Shown here piece by piece: positions 55,457 through 63,871 of a stretch of DNA of 64,000 bases (position 1 is its first letter; each line of letters starts with the position of its first letter). The notes beneath the pieces were generated by a model. That model did not search any database and was not told the DNA's origin. It saw nothing but the letters and a program-made list of their open reading frames with translations. A program made the translations under genes and the position numbers. This DNA comes from PALSA-693 sp963834725 (GTDB lineage: Bacteria; Actinomycetota; Acidimicrobiia; Acidimicrobiales; Palsa-688): positions 1,116,001-1,180,000 of the forward strand of contig CAWICN010000001.1 of the NCBI GenBank assembly GCA_963834725.1, written 5' to 3'.

Positions 55457-55879
55457 TCAGCTCCCTGCAGCCTGGACCAGCTCGACGACGGGAATGACGC
55501 GAGCGGTCTTCTCCTGGTACCCGGCGAAAATGGGGTACTGGCGCGCCTGCTCGCCGAACACCCGATCCCGCTCCTCGCCGGCGAGCGGGCGGGCGGTTGC
55601 CGCGTAGGTGTCCACCCCTACCTCCACCCTCACGGCGGGATCGGCGACCAGATTGTGATACCAGTCCGGGTTGGTCTCCATGCCCGCCTTCGACGCGAAG
55701 ACGTAGCGATGCCCGTCGAGGTCGAGGTACATCACCGGGCTGACCCGTTCCGCCCCCGACTTTGCCCCCTTGGTGTGCAGCAGGAGGAGCGGCGCCCCCG
55801 CGAACTGGCCGCCGACCCGACCCCCGTTTTCCCGGAACTCATCGATCACCTTGCGGTTGAAATCCTGCATTTCAGCCAC
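55457..55879 (-). CDS. Deazaflavin (F420)-dependent nitroreductase-family protein
   Basis: This 140-residue split-barrel protein of the Ddn/DUF385 family begins DFNRKVIDEFRENGGRVGG and has LLLLHTKGAKSGAERVSPVM (F420 phosphate-binding Lys/Ser region), ETNPDWYHNLVADPAVRVEV and a conserved C-terminal FAGYQEKTARVIPVV. These enzymes use reduced F420, common in mycofactocin-bearing actinobacteria. The substrate is unknown. It is alone on the minus strand, upstream of the SPFH gene's end. Confidence 0.87.
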   Translation of the reverse strand: MAEMQDFNRKVIDEFRENGGRVGGQFAGAPLLLLHTKGAKSGAERVSPVMYLDLDGHRYVFASKAGMETNPDWYHNLVADPAVRVEVGVDTYAATARPLAGEERDRVFGEQARQYPIFAGYQEKTARVIPVVELVQAAGS

Positions 55880-55927
55880 CCACTTTCACGGTCATCTCTC
55901 AGTGGTGCCGCTGTACTGCGCTACCAC

Positions 55928-56845
55928 TCAGTCCTGGACGGCGACCCCATCCCCGGCTTCGACGGCGCTAGTTGTGACGCCATTGGAGAAGGACTGGCCG
56001 ATTGAGCCGGTCATCCCGCCGAGCAACTGCGAGAGCTCGAGGGGGACCACGAACTTGGTGGCGGGAGAGCCGCCCAGCTTCTTGAGGGCGTCGAGGTACT
56101 GGAGGGTCATGGTGTTCGAATCGAGGCCCCGGGCCGACTGGTAGATCTGGCGGAGGGCAGTTGCATAGCCTTCGGCCTGCACGATGGCGGCCTGTCGGTC
56201 GCCCTCGGCCGCCAGGATGGCGGACTGCTTCTGCCCTTCGGCGACGGTGATGGCAGCCTGCTTGGTGCCTTCCGCCTCGGTCACGACGGCTCGCCGGGTC
56301 CGCTCGGCGGACATCTGGCGGGTCATGGCCTCGAGGACGCCGGGGGGCGGGTTGATCTCGCGGACTTCCACGTTGGTGACCTTCACGCCCCAGCGCTCAG
56401 TGACGTCATCGAGCTTGAACCGCAGGGTGTTGTTCATCTCCTCCCGCTTGGAGAGCACCTCATCGAGGCTCATGTCGCCGACCACAGCCCGCAAGGTGGT
56501 GGCGGCGACCTTGAGCGCGGCGCCGCGGAAGTCGGTGACGGCGAGTACCGACATCACCGGGTCGAACACCTTGGTGAAGATGATGAAGTCGACGGCGATG
56601 GAGGCGTTGTCGGCGGTAATGGCGACCTGATGGGGCACCTCGAGGAACTGCTCCCGGAGGTCGACCATGGTGACGCGATCGGTGACGGGGTTGATCATCA
56701 CCAGACCCGGGCCGCGCACCCCGCTGGATCGGCCCAGCCGGAACAGCACGACCCGCTGGTACTCCCGCACGATGCGGATAGATGCCACCGCGGCGGCAAA
56801 CGCAGCCACGATGATGACGGCGATGGCAATGATGAGAGCGATCAC
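55928..56845 (-). CDS. SPFH/stomatin-type membrane protein (QmcA-like)
   Basis: This 305-residue protein has one N-terminal membrane helix (IALIIAIAVIIVAAFAAAVA) and the SPFH/band-7 domain: VLFRLGRSSGVRGPGLVMIN, LDEVLSKREEMNNTLRFKLD, and RTRRAVVTEAEGTKQAAITV, then a coiled C-terminus rich in Ala/Glu. It forms oligomeric membrane microdomains. GTG 56845 overlaps the NfeD stop codon (GTGA). This pairing is the normal NfeD-SPFH operon. Confidence 0.9.
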   Translation of the reverse strand: MIALIIAIAVIIVAAFAAAVASIRIVREYQRVVLFRLGRSSGVRGPGLVMINPVTDRVTMVDLREQFLEVPHQVAITADNASIAVDFIIFTKVFDPVMSVLAVTDFRGAALKVAATTLRAVVGDMSLDEVLSKREEMNNTLRFKLDDVTERWGVKVTNVEVREINPPPGVLEAMTRQMSAERTRRAVVTEAEGTKQAAITVAEGQKQSAILAAEGDRQAAIVQAEGYATALRQIYQSARGLDSNTMTLQYLDALKKLGGSPATKFVVPLELSQLLGGMTGSIGQSFSNGVTTSAVEAGDGVAVQD

Positions 56846-57534
56846 GGCTTGTCCTCCTCGGTCGCGAGCATGGTGTGGTCCGGGACGGTGCCCAGTTCGG
56901 ACCACACGTCCAGTCGAACGCCGCGAACACCCAGCACGTGCACAGGGGCACCCGCCTGCAGGGGTCCACTCACAGACTTTGCGCTCCAGTTCTCCCCGCC
57001 CACCCGGACGATCCCGGCCGGCTCGAGCGGGGTCACCGCCACCCCCGTCGTCCCTCGAAGCTCCGGCAGCCCGACCAGCGCGCCCCGAAGCCGCTGGCGC
57101 AGGGCTGCGCCGGCCACCAGGACCCCGCCGGCGCAGCCGATGGCGGAGAGCGCCACCAGCCACCAGGCAGCCTCAGCTGAATGGTCAGTTGTCGCGAACG
57201 CCCACACCACGGCGAGCGCTAACGCCGGCAGTGGAACGAACCAGGCGTGCCCGCCGGCATGGGCGCAGAGCACCCCGGTGGCGACGAGGAGCATCAACAA
57301 GATGGCGCCCGTGCCCCACCGCACGGCCGCCGGATCGGCAACGGCAGCGAGGGCAAACGCGACCGCACCGATGGCGGCGAGCGCCGCGATACCCAGCACT
57401 ACCCCCGCCAGACGCGTGATTCTGGAGACCCTCAACAGCTCGCCCAGGTCATGGGCCTGCACGCCGCCGGGCCGGCCTGACCCGGCGGCCGCGACCCGGG
57501 CTCGGCGCTCATAGCCGCCACTCGGATCGGTCAT
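56842..57534 (-). CDS. NfeD-like membrane protein
   Basis: This 230-residue protein has four or five membrane helices in the middle (VVLGIAALAAIGAVAFALAA and others) and a C-terminal OB-fold of the NfeD type (LRGTTGVAVTPLEPAGIVRV, then SGPLQAGAPVHVLGVRGVRL). It lacks the N-terminal serine-protease domain of long NfeD. ATG 57534 starts the operon with the SPFH gene. It is divergent from mftA by 84 bp. Confidence 0.82.
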   Translation of the reverse strand: MTDPSGGYERRARVAAAGSGRPGGVQAHDLGELLRVSRITRLAGVVLGIAALAAIGAVAFALAAVADPAAVRWGTGAILLMLLVATGVLCAHAGGHAWFVPLPALALAVVWAFATTDHSAEAAWWLVALSAIGCAGGVLVAGAALRQRLRGALVGLPELRGTTGVAVTPLEPAGIVRVGGENWSAKSVSGPLQAGAPVHVLGVRGVRLDVWSELGTVPDHTMLATEEDKP

Positions 57535-57618
57535 AGACGCTCCTATCTTGCCACTCCCCTTCAGGGTAACTCCGCCTGATGCAGATGGACCCGCGCTTCG
57601 TTTTCTATCATGGGGCCC

Positions 57619-57750
57619 ATGCCTACACCCGAAACCGCGCCGACCATCGTGGCGCCCCCGTCGGATCCTCCGGTCGATGACAGCGAGCTCGTTGAGGAGG
57701 ACCTGCTCGTGGAAGAGATCTCCATCGACGGGATGTGCGGCGTCTATTGA
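57619..57750 (+). CDS. mftA: Mycofactocin precursor peptide
   Basis: This 43-residue RiPP precursor ends ISIDGMCGVY, the invariant C-terminus of MftA. The final Val-Tyr pair is decarboxylated and crosslinked by MftC to make the redox cofactor core. An acidic leader (ELVEEDLLVEE) precedes it, as needed for MftB binding. A TATCAT box lies 7 nt before ATG 57619, suggesting a leaderless message. ATG 57610 in the same frame overlaps that box and is less likely. It is too short for most gene callers. Confidence 0.95.
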   Translation: MPTPETAPTIVAPPSDPPVDDSELVEEDLLVEEISIDGMCGVY

Positions 57751-57762
57751 CGTTGCCCGGCG

Positions 57763-58113
57763 GTGACCTTGCCTGACAGCGCCAGCACGCGCCCCGCCAC
57801 GGACGCCGACGCCGGCGCCAGCACGGGCGCCCGCCGGCCGCCGCCTGCCGCCGACTTCGACCCGTCCGGCCCGTACCGCCTGGACCCGGATGTGGCCTTG
57901 CGCCCCGAGCCCTTCGGGGCGCTGGCCTACCACTACGGGAGCCGACGCCTCACGTTCCTGCGCTCGGTCCTGCTCGCCGACGTGGTCCGCGACCTCGAAC
58001 ACCATCCCTCGGTGGACGCGGCGTTGACCGCCTCGGTACCTGAACCGGAATGGCCGGCCTACCGAAAGGCGCTGGCCTCTCTCGCCGCTTCGAGGTTTAT
58101 CTGTGCCCGCTAA
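57763..58113 (+). CDS. mftB: Mycofactocin biosynthesis chaperone (RRE protein)
   Basis: This 116-residue peptide-binding protein delivers MftA to MftC. The RRE-like domain has ALAYHYGSRRLTFLRSVLLA, then DVVRDLEHHPSVDAALTA and a helical end ALASLAASRFICAR. An N-terminal Ala/Pro-rich extension of about 35 residues is specific to this copy. GTG 57763 is 12 bp after mftA. Its stop region overlaps the mftC start by 11 bp. Confidence 0.9.
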   Translation: MTLPDSASTRPATDADAGASTGARRPPPAADFDPSGPYRLDPDVALRPEPFGALAYHYGSRRLTFLRSVLLADVVRDLEHHPSVDAALTASVPEPEWPAYRKALASLAASRFICAR

Positions 58114-59251
58114 AACTGCTCCCACCCGTTTGGTCGACCAGCTCAAAGGCGGCCTGGACGCACCCATCTGCCTGACCTGGGAGATCACTTACGGGTGCAA
58201 CCTGGCGTGCATCCATTGCCTGTCGTCGTCGGGACGGCGCGACCCGAGAGAGCTCTCGAGCGCCGAGGCCATGGCCGTCATCGACGAGCTCCACGACCTC
58301 CAGGTGTTCTACGTCAACATCGGAGGTGGAGAGCCAACGATTCGGCCTGACTTCTACGACCTCATCGACTACTCCGTCGCACGGGGCGTGGGCGTCAAGT
58401 TCTCGACCAACGGGTCCACCATCACGCCCGAGCGGGCCAGCCGGCTGAGCGGAACCGACTACGTGGATGTGCAGATCTCGATCGACGGAGCCGACGCCGC
58501 CACCAACGACGCCGTCCGCGGCGAGGGTTCCTACCGGGCCGCCCGCCGGGCCATGGATCATCTGGCTGCCGCCGGATTCGGTCCGTTCAAGATCAGCGTG
58601 GTGGTGACCCGCGAAAACGCCGGCCAGCTGGACGAGTTCGAGGCGCTGGCAGCAGGGTACGGAGCCCAGCTCCGCCTCACCCGGCTGCGCCCGTCGGGCC
58701 GGGGCGCGGACTCCTGGCACCGGCTCCACCCCACTCAGGAGCAGCAGGCCGCCCTCTACCGATGGCTGATCGACCGGCCTGGCGTGCTCACCGGGGATTC
58801 GTTCTTCCACCTCTCGGCCCTTGGGGAGTCGCTGCCCGGGCTCAACCTGTGCGGCGCCGGGCGGGTGGTGTGCCTGATCGACCCGGTCGGTGAGGTATAT
58901 GCCTGCCCGTTCGTGCTGCATCCCGAGTTCCGGGCCGGCAGCGTGCGGGATCCGGGCGGGTTCACCCGCGTGTGGCGCCAGTCCGATCTGTTTCTCGACC
59001 TGCGCCAGCCAAGCTCGGCGGGCGCGTGCGCCTCGTGCGGGTCCTACGACAGCTGTCAGGGCGGCTGCATGGCGGCCAAGTTCTTTACCGGGCTGCCGCT
59101 GGACGGTCCGGATCCCGAGTGCGTAAAGGGACACGGCGAGACGCTGCTCAATCGGGTTCCCGCCGGGGCCGCGCCCTCGGCCGGACCCGGCCACTCGGTT
59201 CCGGTGCGCCTTCGCACCGGGCCGCGGCGGACTCCGACCCCTGCTCGGTGA
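58103..59251 (+). CDS. mftC: Mycofactocin radical SAM maturase
   Basis: This 382-residue radical-SAM enzyme decarboxylates and cyclises the MftA Val-Tyr end. The iron-sulfur motif CNLACIHC is at Cys 32, 36 and 39. A SPASM domain holds auxiliary clusters (ACASCGSYDSCQGGCMAAKF). VNIGGGEPTIRPDFYDLIDY is the SAM-binding GGE segment. The start GTG 58103 overlaps mftB. The Pro/Arg-rich tail after about residue 350 is longer than usual. Confidence 0.95.
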   Translation: MPAKTAPTRLVDQLKGGLDAPICLTWEITYGCNLACIHCLSSSGRRDPRELSSAEAMAVIDELHDLQVFYVNIGGGEPTIRPDFYDLIDYSVARGVGVKFSTNGSTITPERASRLSGTDYVDVQISIDGADAATNDAVRGEGSYRAARRAMDHLAAAGFGPFKISVVVTRENAGQLDEFEALAAGYGAQLRLTRLRPSGRGADSWHRLHPTQEQQAALYRWLIDRPGVLTGDSFFHLSALGESLPGLNLCGAGRVVCLIDPVGEVYACPFVLHPEFRAGSVRDPGGFTRVWRQSDLFLDLRQPSSAGACASCGSYDSCQGGCMAAKFFTGLPLDGPDPECVKGHGETLLNRVPAGAAPSAGPGHSVPVRLRTGPRRTPTPAR

Positions 59252-59925
59252 CCGACCTCGCCGCCCTGGCCTGGCCCGACGTGGCGGGCCGCGCCTCGGC
59301 GACGGTCCTGGCGCTGCCGGTCGGCGCCACCGAGCAGCACGGCCCGCATCTGCCGCTCACCACTGACACCGAGATCGCGGTGATCCTGGGCCGCCGGCTG
59401 GCCGAATCCCGGCCGGACGTCGTCGTGGCCCCGGCCCTCGCCTACGGATCAAGTGGGGAGCATGCCGGCTTCCCCGGCACCCTGTCGGTAGGGCCGTACG
59501 TGGTCGAGTTGACGCTGGTCGAGCTGATCCGTTCGGCGGACGCCTTCGCCGGGGTTGTCGTCATATCCACCCACGGTGGCAACGCTGCGCCGGTGCGGCG
59601 GGCGGTCCAGCGGCTCATCGCCGAAGGCCGCCGGGTGCAGCTCTGGTGGCCCTCGTCGGGTGATTCGAGTGACTCCCACGCCGGCTACTCGGAGACCTCG
59701 GTCCTGCTCGCAGCTCGCCCCGAGGTGGTCCACTCCGAGCGGGCCGAACCGGGAATCCGGAGGCCTATCGAGGAGCTGATGCCGGTCCTCCTCCGCCAGG
59801 GGGTGGCCGCCGTTTCGCCGAATGGTATCCTCGGCGACCCAACCGGCGCGTCCGCCCTTGCCGGCGAGAAACTGCTCGCCCAATGGACCCGCCAACTCGT
59901 CCAGACGCTGGCGGGCTGGCCGTGA
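59248..59925 (+). CDS. mftE: Mycofactocin creatininase-family peptidase
   Basis: This 225-residue metallopeptidase cuts the modified Val-Tyr core from the leader. The metal site is GATEQHGPHLPLTTDTEIA (Glu 29, His 31, Asp 40) and the second block is YGSSGEHAGFPGTLSVGP, then STHGGNAAPVRRA. GTG 59248 overlaps the mftC stop (GTGA). mftD, which normally lies between mftC and mftE, is not here. The stop codon overlaps the micro-ORF GTG at 59922. Confidence 0.93.
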   Translation: MTDLAALAWPDVAGRASATVLALPVGATEQHGPHLPLTTDTEIAVILGRRLAESRPDVVVAPALAYGSSGEHAGFPGTLSVGPYVVELTLVELIRSADAFAGVVVISTHGGNAAPVRRAVQRLIAEGRRVQLWWPSSGDSSDSHAGYSETSVLLAARPEVVHSERAEPGIRRPIEELMPVLLRQGVAAVSPNGILGDPTGASALAGEKLLAQWTRQLVQTLAGWP

Positions 59926-59990
59926 GCGACCTCGGGGAGCGAACCAAACGGGCAGGCTGCGGCACCGTCCCCAGGATGGTGCGGCAGTGA
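59922..59990 (+). CDS. Micro-ORF, 22-residue peptide with AGCGTVPRMV core (copy 2)
   Basis: GTG 59922 overlaps the mftE stop (GTGA) and TGA 59988-59990 overlaps the SDR start GTG 59987 (GTGA). The peptide begins MSDLGERTKR and ends AGCGTVPRMV-RQ. It has the same length, end overlaps and core as the micro-ORF before the aldehyde dehydrogenase at 5083-5151; 24 central bases are identical. Here it lies inside a mycofactocin operon, which raises the chance that it belongs to that system. I know no described mft gene of this size and sequence. Peptide function or translational leader function are both possible. Confidence 0.7.
   Translation: MSDLGERTKRAGCGTVPRMVRQ
59957..59987 (+). promoter_or_regulatory. 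Hairpin enclosing the SDR ribosome-binding site
   Basis: CTGCGGCACC (59957-59966) pairs with GGTGCGGCAG (59978-59987) with one G-G mismatch, around the loop GTCCCCAGGAT that holds AGGA. Compared with the copy at 5118-5148 the outer pair has changed from T-A to C-G, a compensated change. The SDR GTG starts on the last base of the stem. Opening by ribosomes translating the micro-ORF is inferred. Confidence 0.55.
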
Positions 59991-60778
59991 CTGAGGTCGC
60001 GATCATCACGGGGGGCGCCCGAGGCATCGGGGCCGCGACCGCCAAACGTCTAGCCGGGACCGGCTGGCACCTGGTGCTGGTCGACCGCTGCGCCGACGAC
60101 GACGCGCTCGCCTACCCGCTGGCGACCAAAGCTGAACTCGACGCCACCGTGGTGGCCTGCGGTGGCCCGGCTCGGGCCGAAGGGGTCGTGGGTGATGTCC
60201 GTGATCAGGGCGCCCTCGACGGTGCCGTGCACCTGGCCGTGGAGCGCTTCGGCGGCCTCGACGCCGCTCTTGCCATCGCCGGCTGCATCGGAGGCGGCAT
60301 GGAGGCCTGGGCCACGCCGGAGGACCTGTGGTCGGCGCTCCTCGCCATCAATCTGGAGGGCGCCTGGCGACTGGCCAAGGCGGCCGTCCCCGCCCTTCTG
60401 CAACGGCCCGAGCCCCGACAGGGGCGGTTCGTGGCGGTGGCCTCAGCCGGGGGCACGGTAGGCCTCTACCGGATGGCCGCCTACAGCGCGGCCAAGCACG
60501 GAGTCATCGGCCTCATCCGCAGCCTGGCCGCCGAGCTTGGCCCACACGGCATCACCGCGAACGTGGTGGCACCGGGGTCGACAGCCACCGCCATGCTCGA
60601 TGCCAGCGCCGCCGTCTACGGGCTGGCCGATCCGGCCGGGTTCGCCGCCCATCACCTCATGCCCCGGCTCCTGGTCCCCGACGAGCCCGCTGCGCTCATC
60701 GCCTGGCTTTGCGGCGCGGACAGCAGCGGCATCACCGGGGCGGTGCTCCCGGTCGACGCCGGCATGACGGCCAGGTGA
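59987..60778 (+). CDS. Mycofactocin-coupled SDR family oxidoreductase
   Basis: This 263-residue SDR has the NAD loop IITGGARGIGAATAKRL and the catalytic Tyr/Lys in YRMAAYSAAKHGVIGLIRSL. After beta-2 it has the insert VDRCADDDALAYPLATKAEL, typical of SDRs that hold NAD tightly and pass electrons to mycofactocin. It lies in the mft operon, coupled to the micro-ORF. It probably oxidises an alcohol. Its product aldehyde could be the substrate of the ALDH at 5148, which shares the micro-ORF; that link is inference. Confidence 0.9.
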   Translation: MTEVAIITGGARGIGAATAKRLAGTGWHLVLVDRCADDDALAYPLATKAELDATVVACGGPARAEGVVGDVRDQGALDGAVHLAVERFGGLDAALAIAGCIGGGMEAWATPEDLWSALLAINLEGAWRLAKAAVPALLQRPEPRQGRFVAVASAGGTVGLYRMAAYSAAKHGVIGLIRSLAAELGPHGITANVVAPGSTATAMLDASAAVYGLADPAGFAAHHLMPRLLVPDEPAALIAWLCGADSSGITGAVLPVDAGMTAR

Positions 60779-62405
60779 GTGAACGACGAAGGCGTGCACC
60801 AAAAGACGGAGGACGTCGAAGGCGTGCACCATAAGACGGAGGACGACGAAGGCGTGCACCGCGAAACGGAGGGCACGCCGGCCGGTAGCGGCAACCCGTT
60901 TCCGCCTCCCGAGTTCGGCCTGGCCCTCGACCCCGGGGTCCGCCGGCCAAAGCCCGAAATCCTCGTCGGCGGCCGGCCCGTCCGGGTGCTGCGGCTCCGG
61001 CCGGCGGGCGCCCGGCAGGTGGACGCCTGGCGTCGGGGCGAACCGATCGGCGGGAGCCCCGGCGCCCGGGCCCTTGCCCGCCGCCTGCTGGACGCGGGGG
61101 TCGCCCACCCCCGCCCTCCAGCCGGCGCCGGGCCGGCCGCGGCTGATGTCACGGTGGTCGTCCCTGTCCGCGATCGGGCCACCGGTCTGGCGGACACCCT
61201 GGATGCGCTCGGCCTGGTGCCGTCCCGGGGTGGCGGTCCCGGGCCGGTGCCGTCCCGGGGTGGCGGTCCCGGGCCGGTGCCAGACCGGGGTGGCGCCCCC
61301 GGGCCGGGCGGCCCCATCGTCGTCATAGATGACGGGTCGGAGATCCCGCTCGCCGTCGACGGCGACCGGGTCAGCGGCGTCACGGTCATCCGGCACGACA
61401 CCCCGAGAGGGCCGGCTGCGGCCCGCAACACCGGCTGGCGGGTGGCTGCCACCCCCCTCGTCGCTTTCGTTGACGCTGACTGCGTGCCCGCGCCCGGGTG
61501 GCTCGACCGCGCTGCTCCCCCATTTCGCCGATGAGGCTGTCGGCGCGACTGCACCCCGGATCACCACCCGCCCGGCCCCGGGGACGCCGGCGGCGCTCGG
61601 CACGTATGAGCAGCGCCGGTCTCCGCTCGACCTTGGCAGCTGCGAGGCGCCGGTCCGCCCGGGCAGCGCCGTGCCCTACGTGCCGACGGCGGCCCTGGTG
61701 GTGCGCCGCCAGGCGCTGGCAGACGCCGGCGGCTTCGACGAGGGCCTCCGCTTCGGCGAGGACGTGGATCTGGTCTGGCGCCTGGGCCGCATGGGGTGGC
61801 GGGTGCGCTATGAGCCGTCGGCCGCCGTTTCCCATCCGGCCCGGCGCGACCCGGGAGCGTGGGCGCGGCAGCGGTACGAGTACGGTCGTTCGGCCGCCCC
61901 GCTGGCGGCCCGCCACGGCCGGGCCGTGGCGCCGGCCGCCATGTCACCGTGGACGGCGGCGGCGTGGGGGCTGGCAGCCGCCGGCCATCCGGCTGCCGCC
62001 GCCGGAGTTGCGGCCGCGACCACCGCCGCCCTGACCCGCCGGGCCGGTCGCGACCCGGTCACGGCCCGCACGTTGGCCGGGCTCGCACTCGCCGGCAACC
62101 TGCGGGCCGCCGCCGGCCTGGCCACGGCGGTGCGACGAGCCTGGCTGCCCCCGGCGGCGGTCGTCGCCTACGTCTCGGCCCGGTGGATGCGAACGGCGGC
62201 TCCCTCGATGGCGGTGGGCGCGGCCCTGGTGATCCCACCGCTGGTGGAATGGGCAACAGATCGATTCGATGGATTGGGGCGACCGGGGTTGGGCCCGTTG
62301 CGGTGGTCGGCGCTGCGGCTGGCCGACGACCTGGCCTATCAGACCGGGGTCTGGGCCGGCGTGATCGAGACCCGCTCGGTCGCCGCCCTTTTACCCGACT
62401 GCTGA
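60779..62405 (+). CDS. mftF: Mycofactocin glycosyltransferase (one frame break)
   Basis: This GT2-family enzyme adds glucose units to mycofactocin. The N-terminal part contains VTVVVPVRDRATGLADTLDA, IVVIDDGSEIPLAV, TPRGPAAARNTGWRVA and FVDADCVPAPGWLDRA with the D-x-D metal site. After a +1 break near 61512 it continues PYVPTAALVVRRQALADAGG, EGLRFGEDVDLVWRLG and a membrane-associated C-terminal half. The N-terminus carries three repeats of EGVHxKTED and the middle has three G-G-G-P-G-P-V-P-S-R units, both encoded by minisatellites. It closes the mft operon. Confidence 0.9.
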
Positions 62406-62412
62406 GGCTGCC

Positions 62413-63871
62413 CTACCCGACGGAGTCAGAGAGAAGCTGCGCCTGCAGGTCGGCCTCGCGGCGAACACCCCGGCGGGCCAGGATCCAGTAGGAGAGGCCG
62501 CCGACCAGGATCCCCGTGAAGACGCTGAAGTCGGCGCCCCCTCCGCCGAAGGCGCGGGCGATCGGGCCGATGTAGAAGGTCTGGTTGAAGGCCAGGACGG
62601 ACGCCACCGTGCCGAGGGCCTGGGCCACCAGTGCCGGCCAGTGGATGCCGCCTTGGCGCCAGTAAAGACCGCCCGAATCGCTGCGCTGAAGTTCGGATGG
62701 CACATAGCGCAGGCGGCGCAGCAGCCAGTCGACCAGGAAGATCGCCATCCACGGGCCGATCCAGGCGATCACGGCGGCGACGAAGTCGCTGAGGAGCCGG
62801 CTGAAGCCGGCCGAGAACACGGCGTAGGCGGTGATGCCGCAACCGATGACGGTGTCGACGAGCACCGCGTTCCATCGCTTGATCGGGATCCCGAGGGCCT
62901 GCAGGGTTACGCCCGACGAGTAGACGTCCATGCTGTTGATGGCGAACAACTGGACGATGGCGACCACCAGGAAGGGAACCAGGAACCAGCTGCTGAAGGC
63001 GTGCGGGAAGCTGCTGAAAGGGTCCTTGCGGTTGATCTCGACGTAGGTGGCTACCGCCGCGCCCAACAGCATCAGCAAGACCTGCGGGATCGCGGTGGCG
63101 ACGAACACCCAGCCGATGATGCCCCGGCGGCTGGCGGTACGAGGCAGGTAGCGCGAGAAGTCGTTTCCCGACTCCACCCAGCCCAGGCCGCTCAGGGTGA
63201 TGGTGAAGGCCAGGCCGCCCATCATGGTCTGCCAGTTGGCCCCGTGGTGGACACTGCCCGCATCGACCTTGCCCACGGTGAGAATGGACAGGATCACGTA
63301 CAGGATGACGAAGGGGAGGATCAGCGATCCGCAGGACCTTGACGACAGTGGCGTAGCCGAGGAATGGCAGCACCCCCTGGATGGCGGCGGCCGCGATGAT
63401 CAGCACCACCTTCAGCGGGGTCCCGGGGTGAAAGCCGGCCTTCACAGCCAGGGCGAGCCCGCCGAAGACCACCAGGATCAGCCCCTCGGTTTCGAACCCG
63501 ACCTGGGTGGCCCAGTTGAAGAGCGCGACCAGGCGGTTTCCGTTGGGCCCGAAGGACGCCCGACTGATGGTGAACGTGGTGGTGCCGGCCTCCGGTCCCT
63601 GCAGGCTGCACACGCCGAGCAACAGGTACGAGAGGTTGCCGACCAGGATCAGCAACGCCGCCTGGCCGAAGGTGAAGCCGAAGGTCATCAGCACGACCCC
63701 GTACACCAGGTACTCGAAGTTGACGCTGGCGCCAGCCCACATGCCGAACAGGTCGCGGGGAGTGGCCCACCGCTCCCGGCTCGGGATGTACTCGATGCCG
63801 CGCTGCTCGACCCGGAAGGCCTGGGCGGATCGGGGGGCGTCCTCGACTACGGCGGGGGCGGGAGCGGTCAT
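62413..63871 (-). CDS. NCS1-family nucleobase/allantoin-type transporter (one frame break)
   Basis: This 12-helix cation symporter has IPSRERWATPRDLFGMWAGA and VNFEYLVYGVVLMTFGFTFG at the N-terminus, then WATQVGFETEGL. After a +1 insertion near 63335 come LGWVESGNDFSRYLPRTAS and WNAVLVDTVIGCGITAYAVF. These match cytosine/purine permeases of the NCS1 group. The substrate is not resolved. The ATG at 63871 overlaps the stop of the preceding gene (ATGA), so it travels with that gene. It converges on mftF. Confidence 0.87.
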
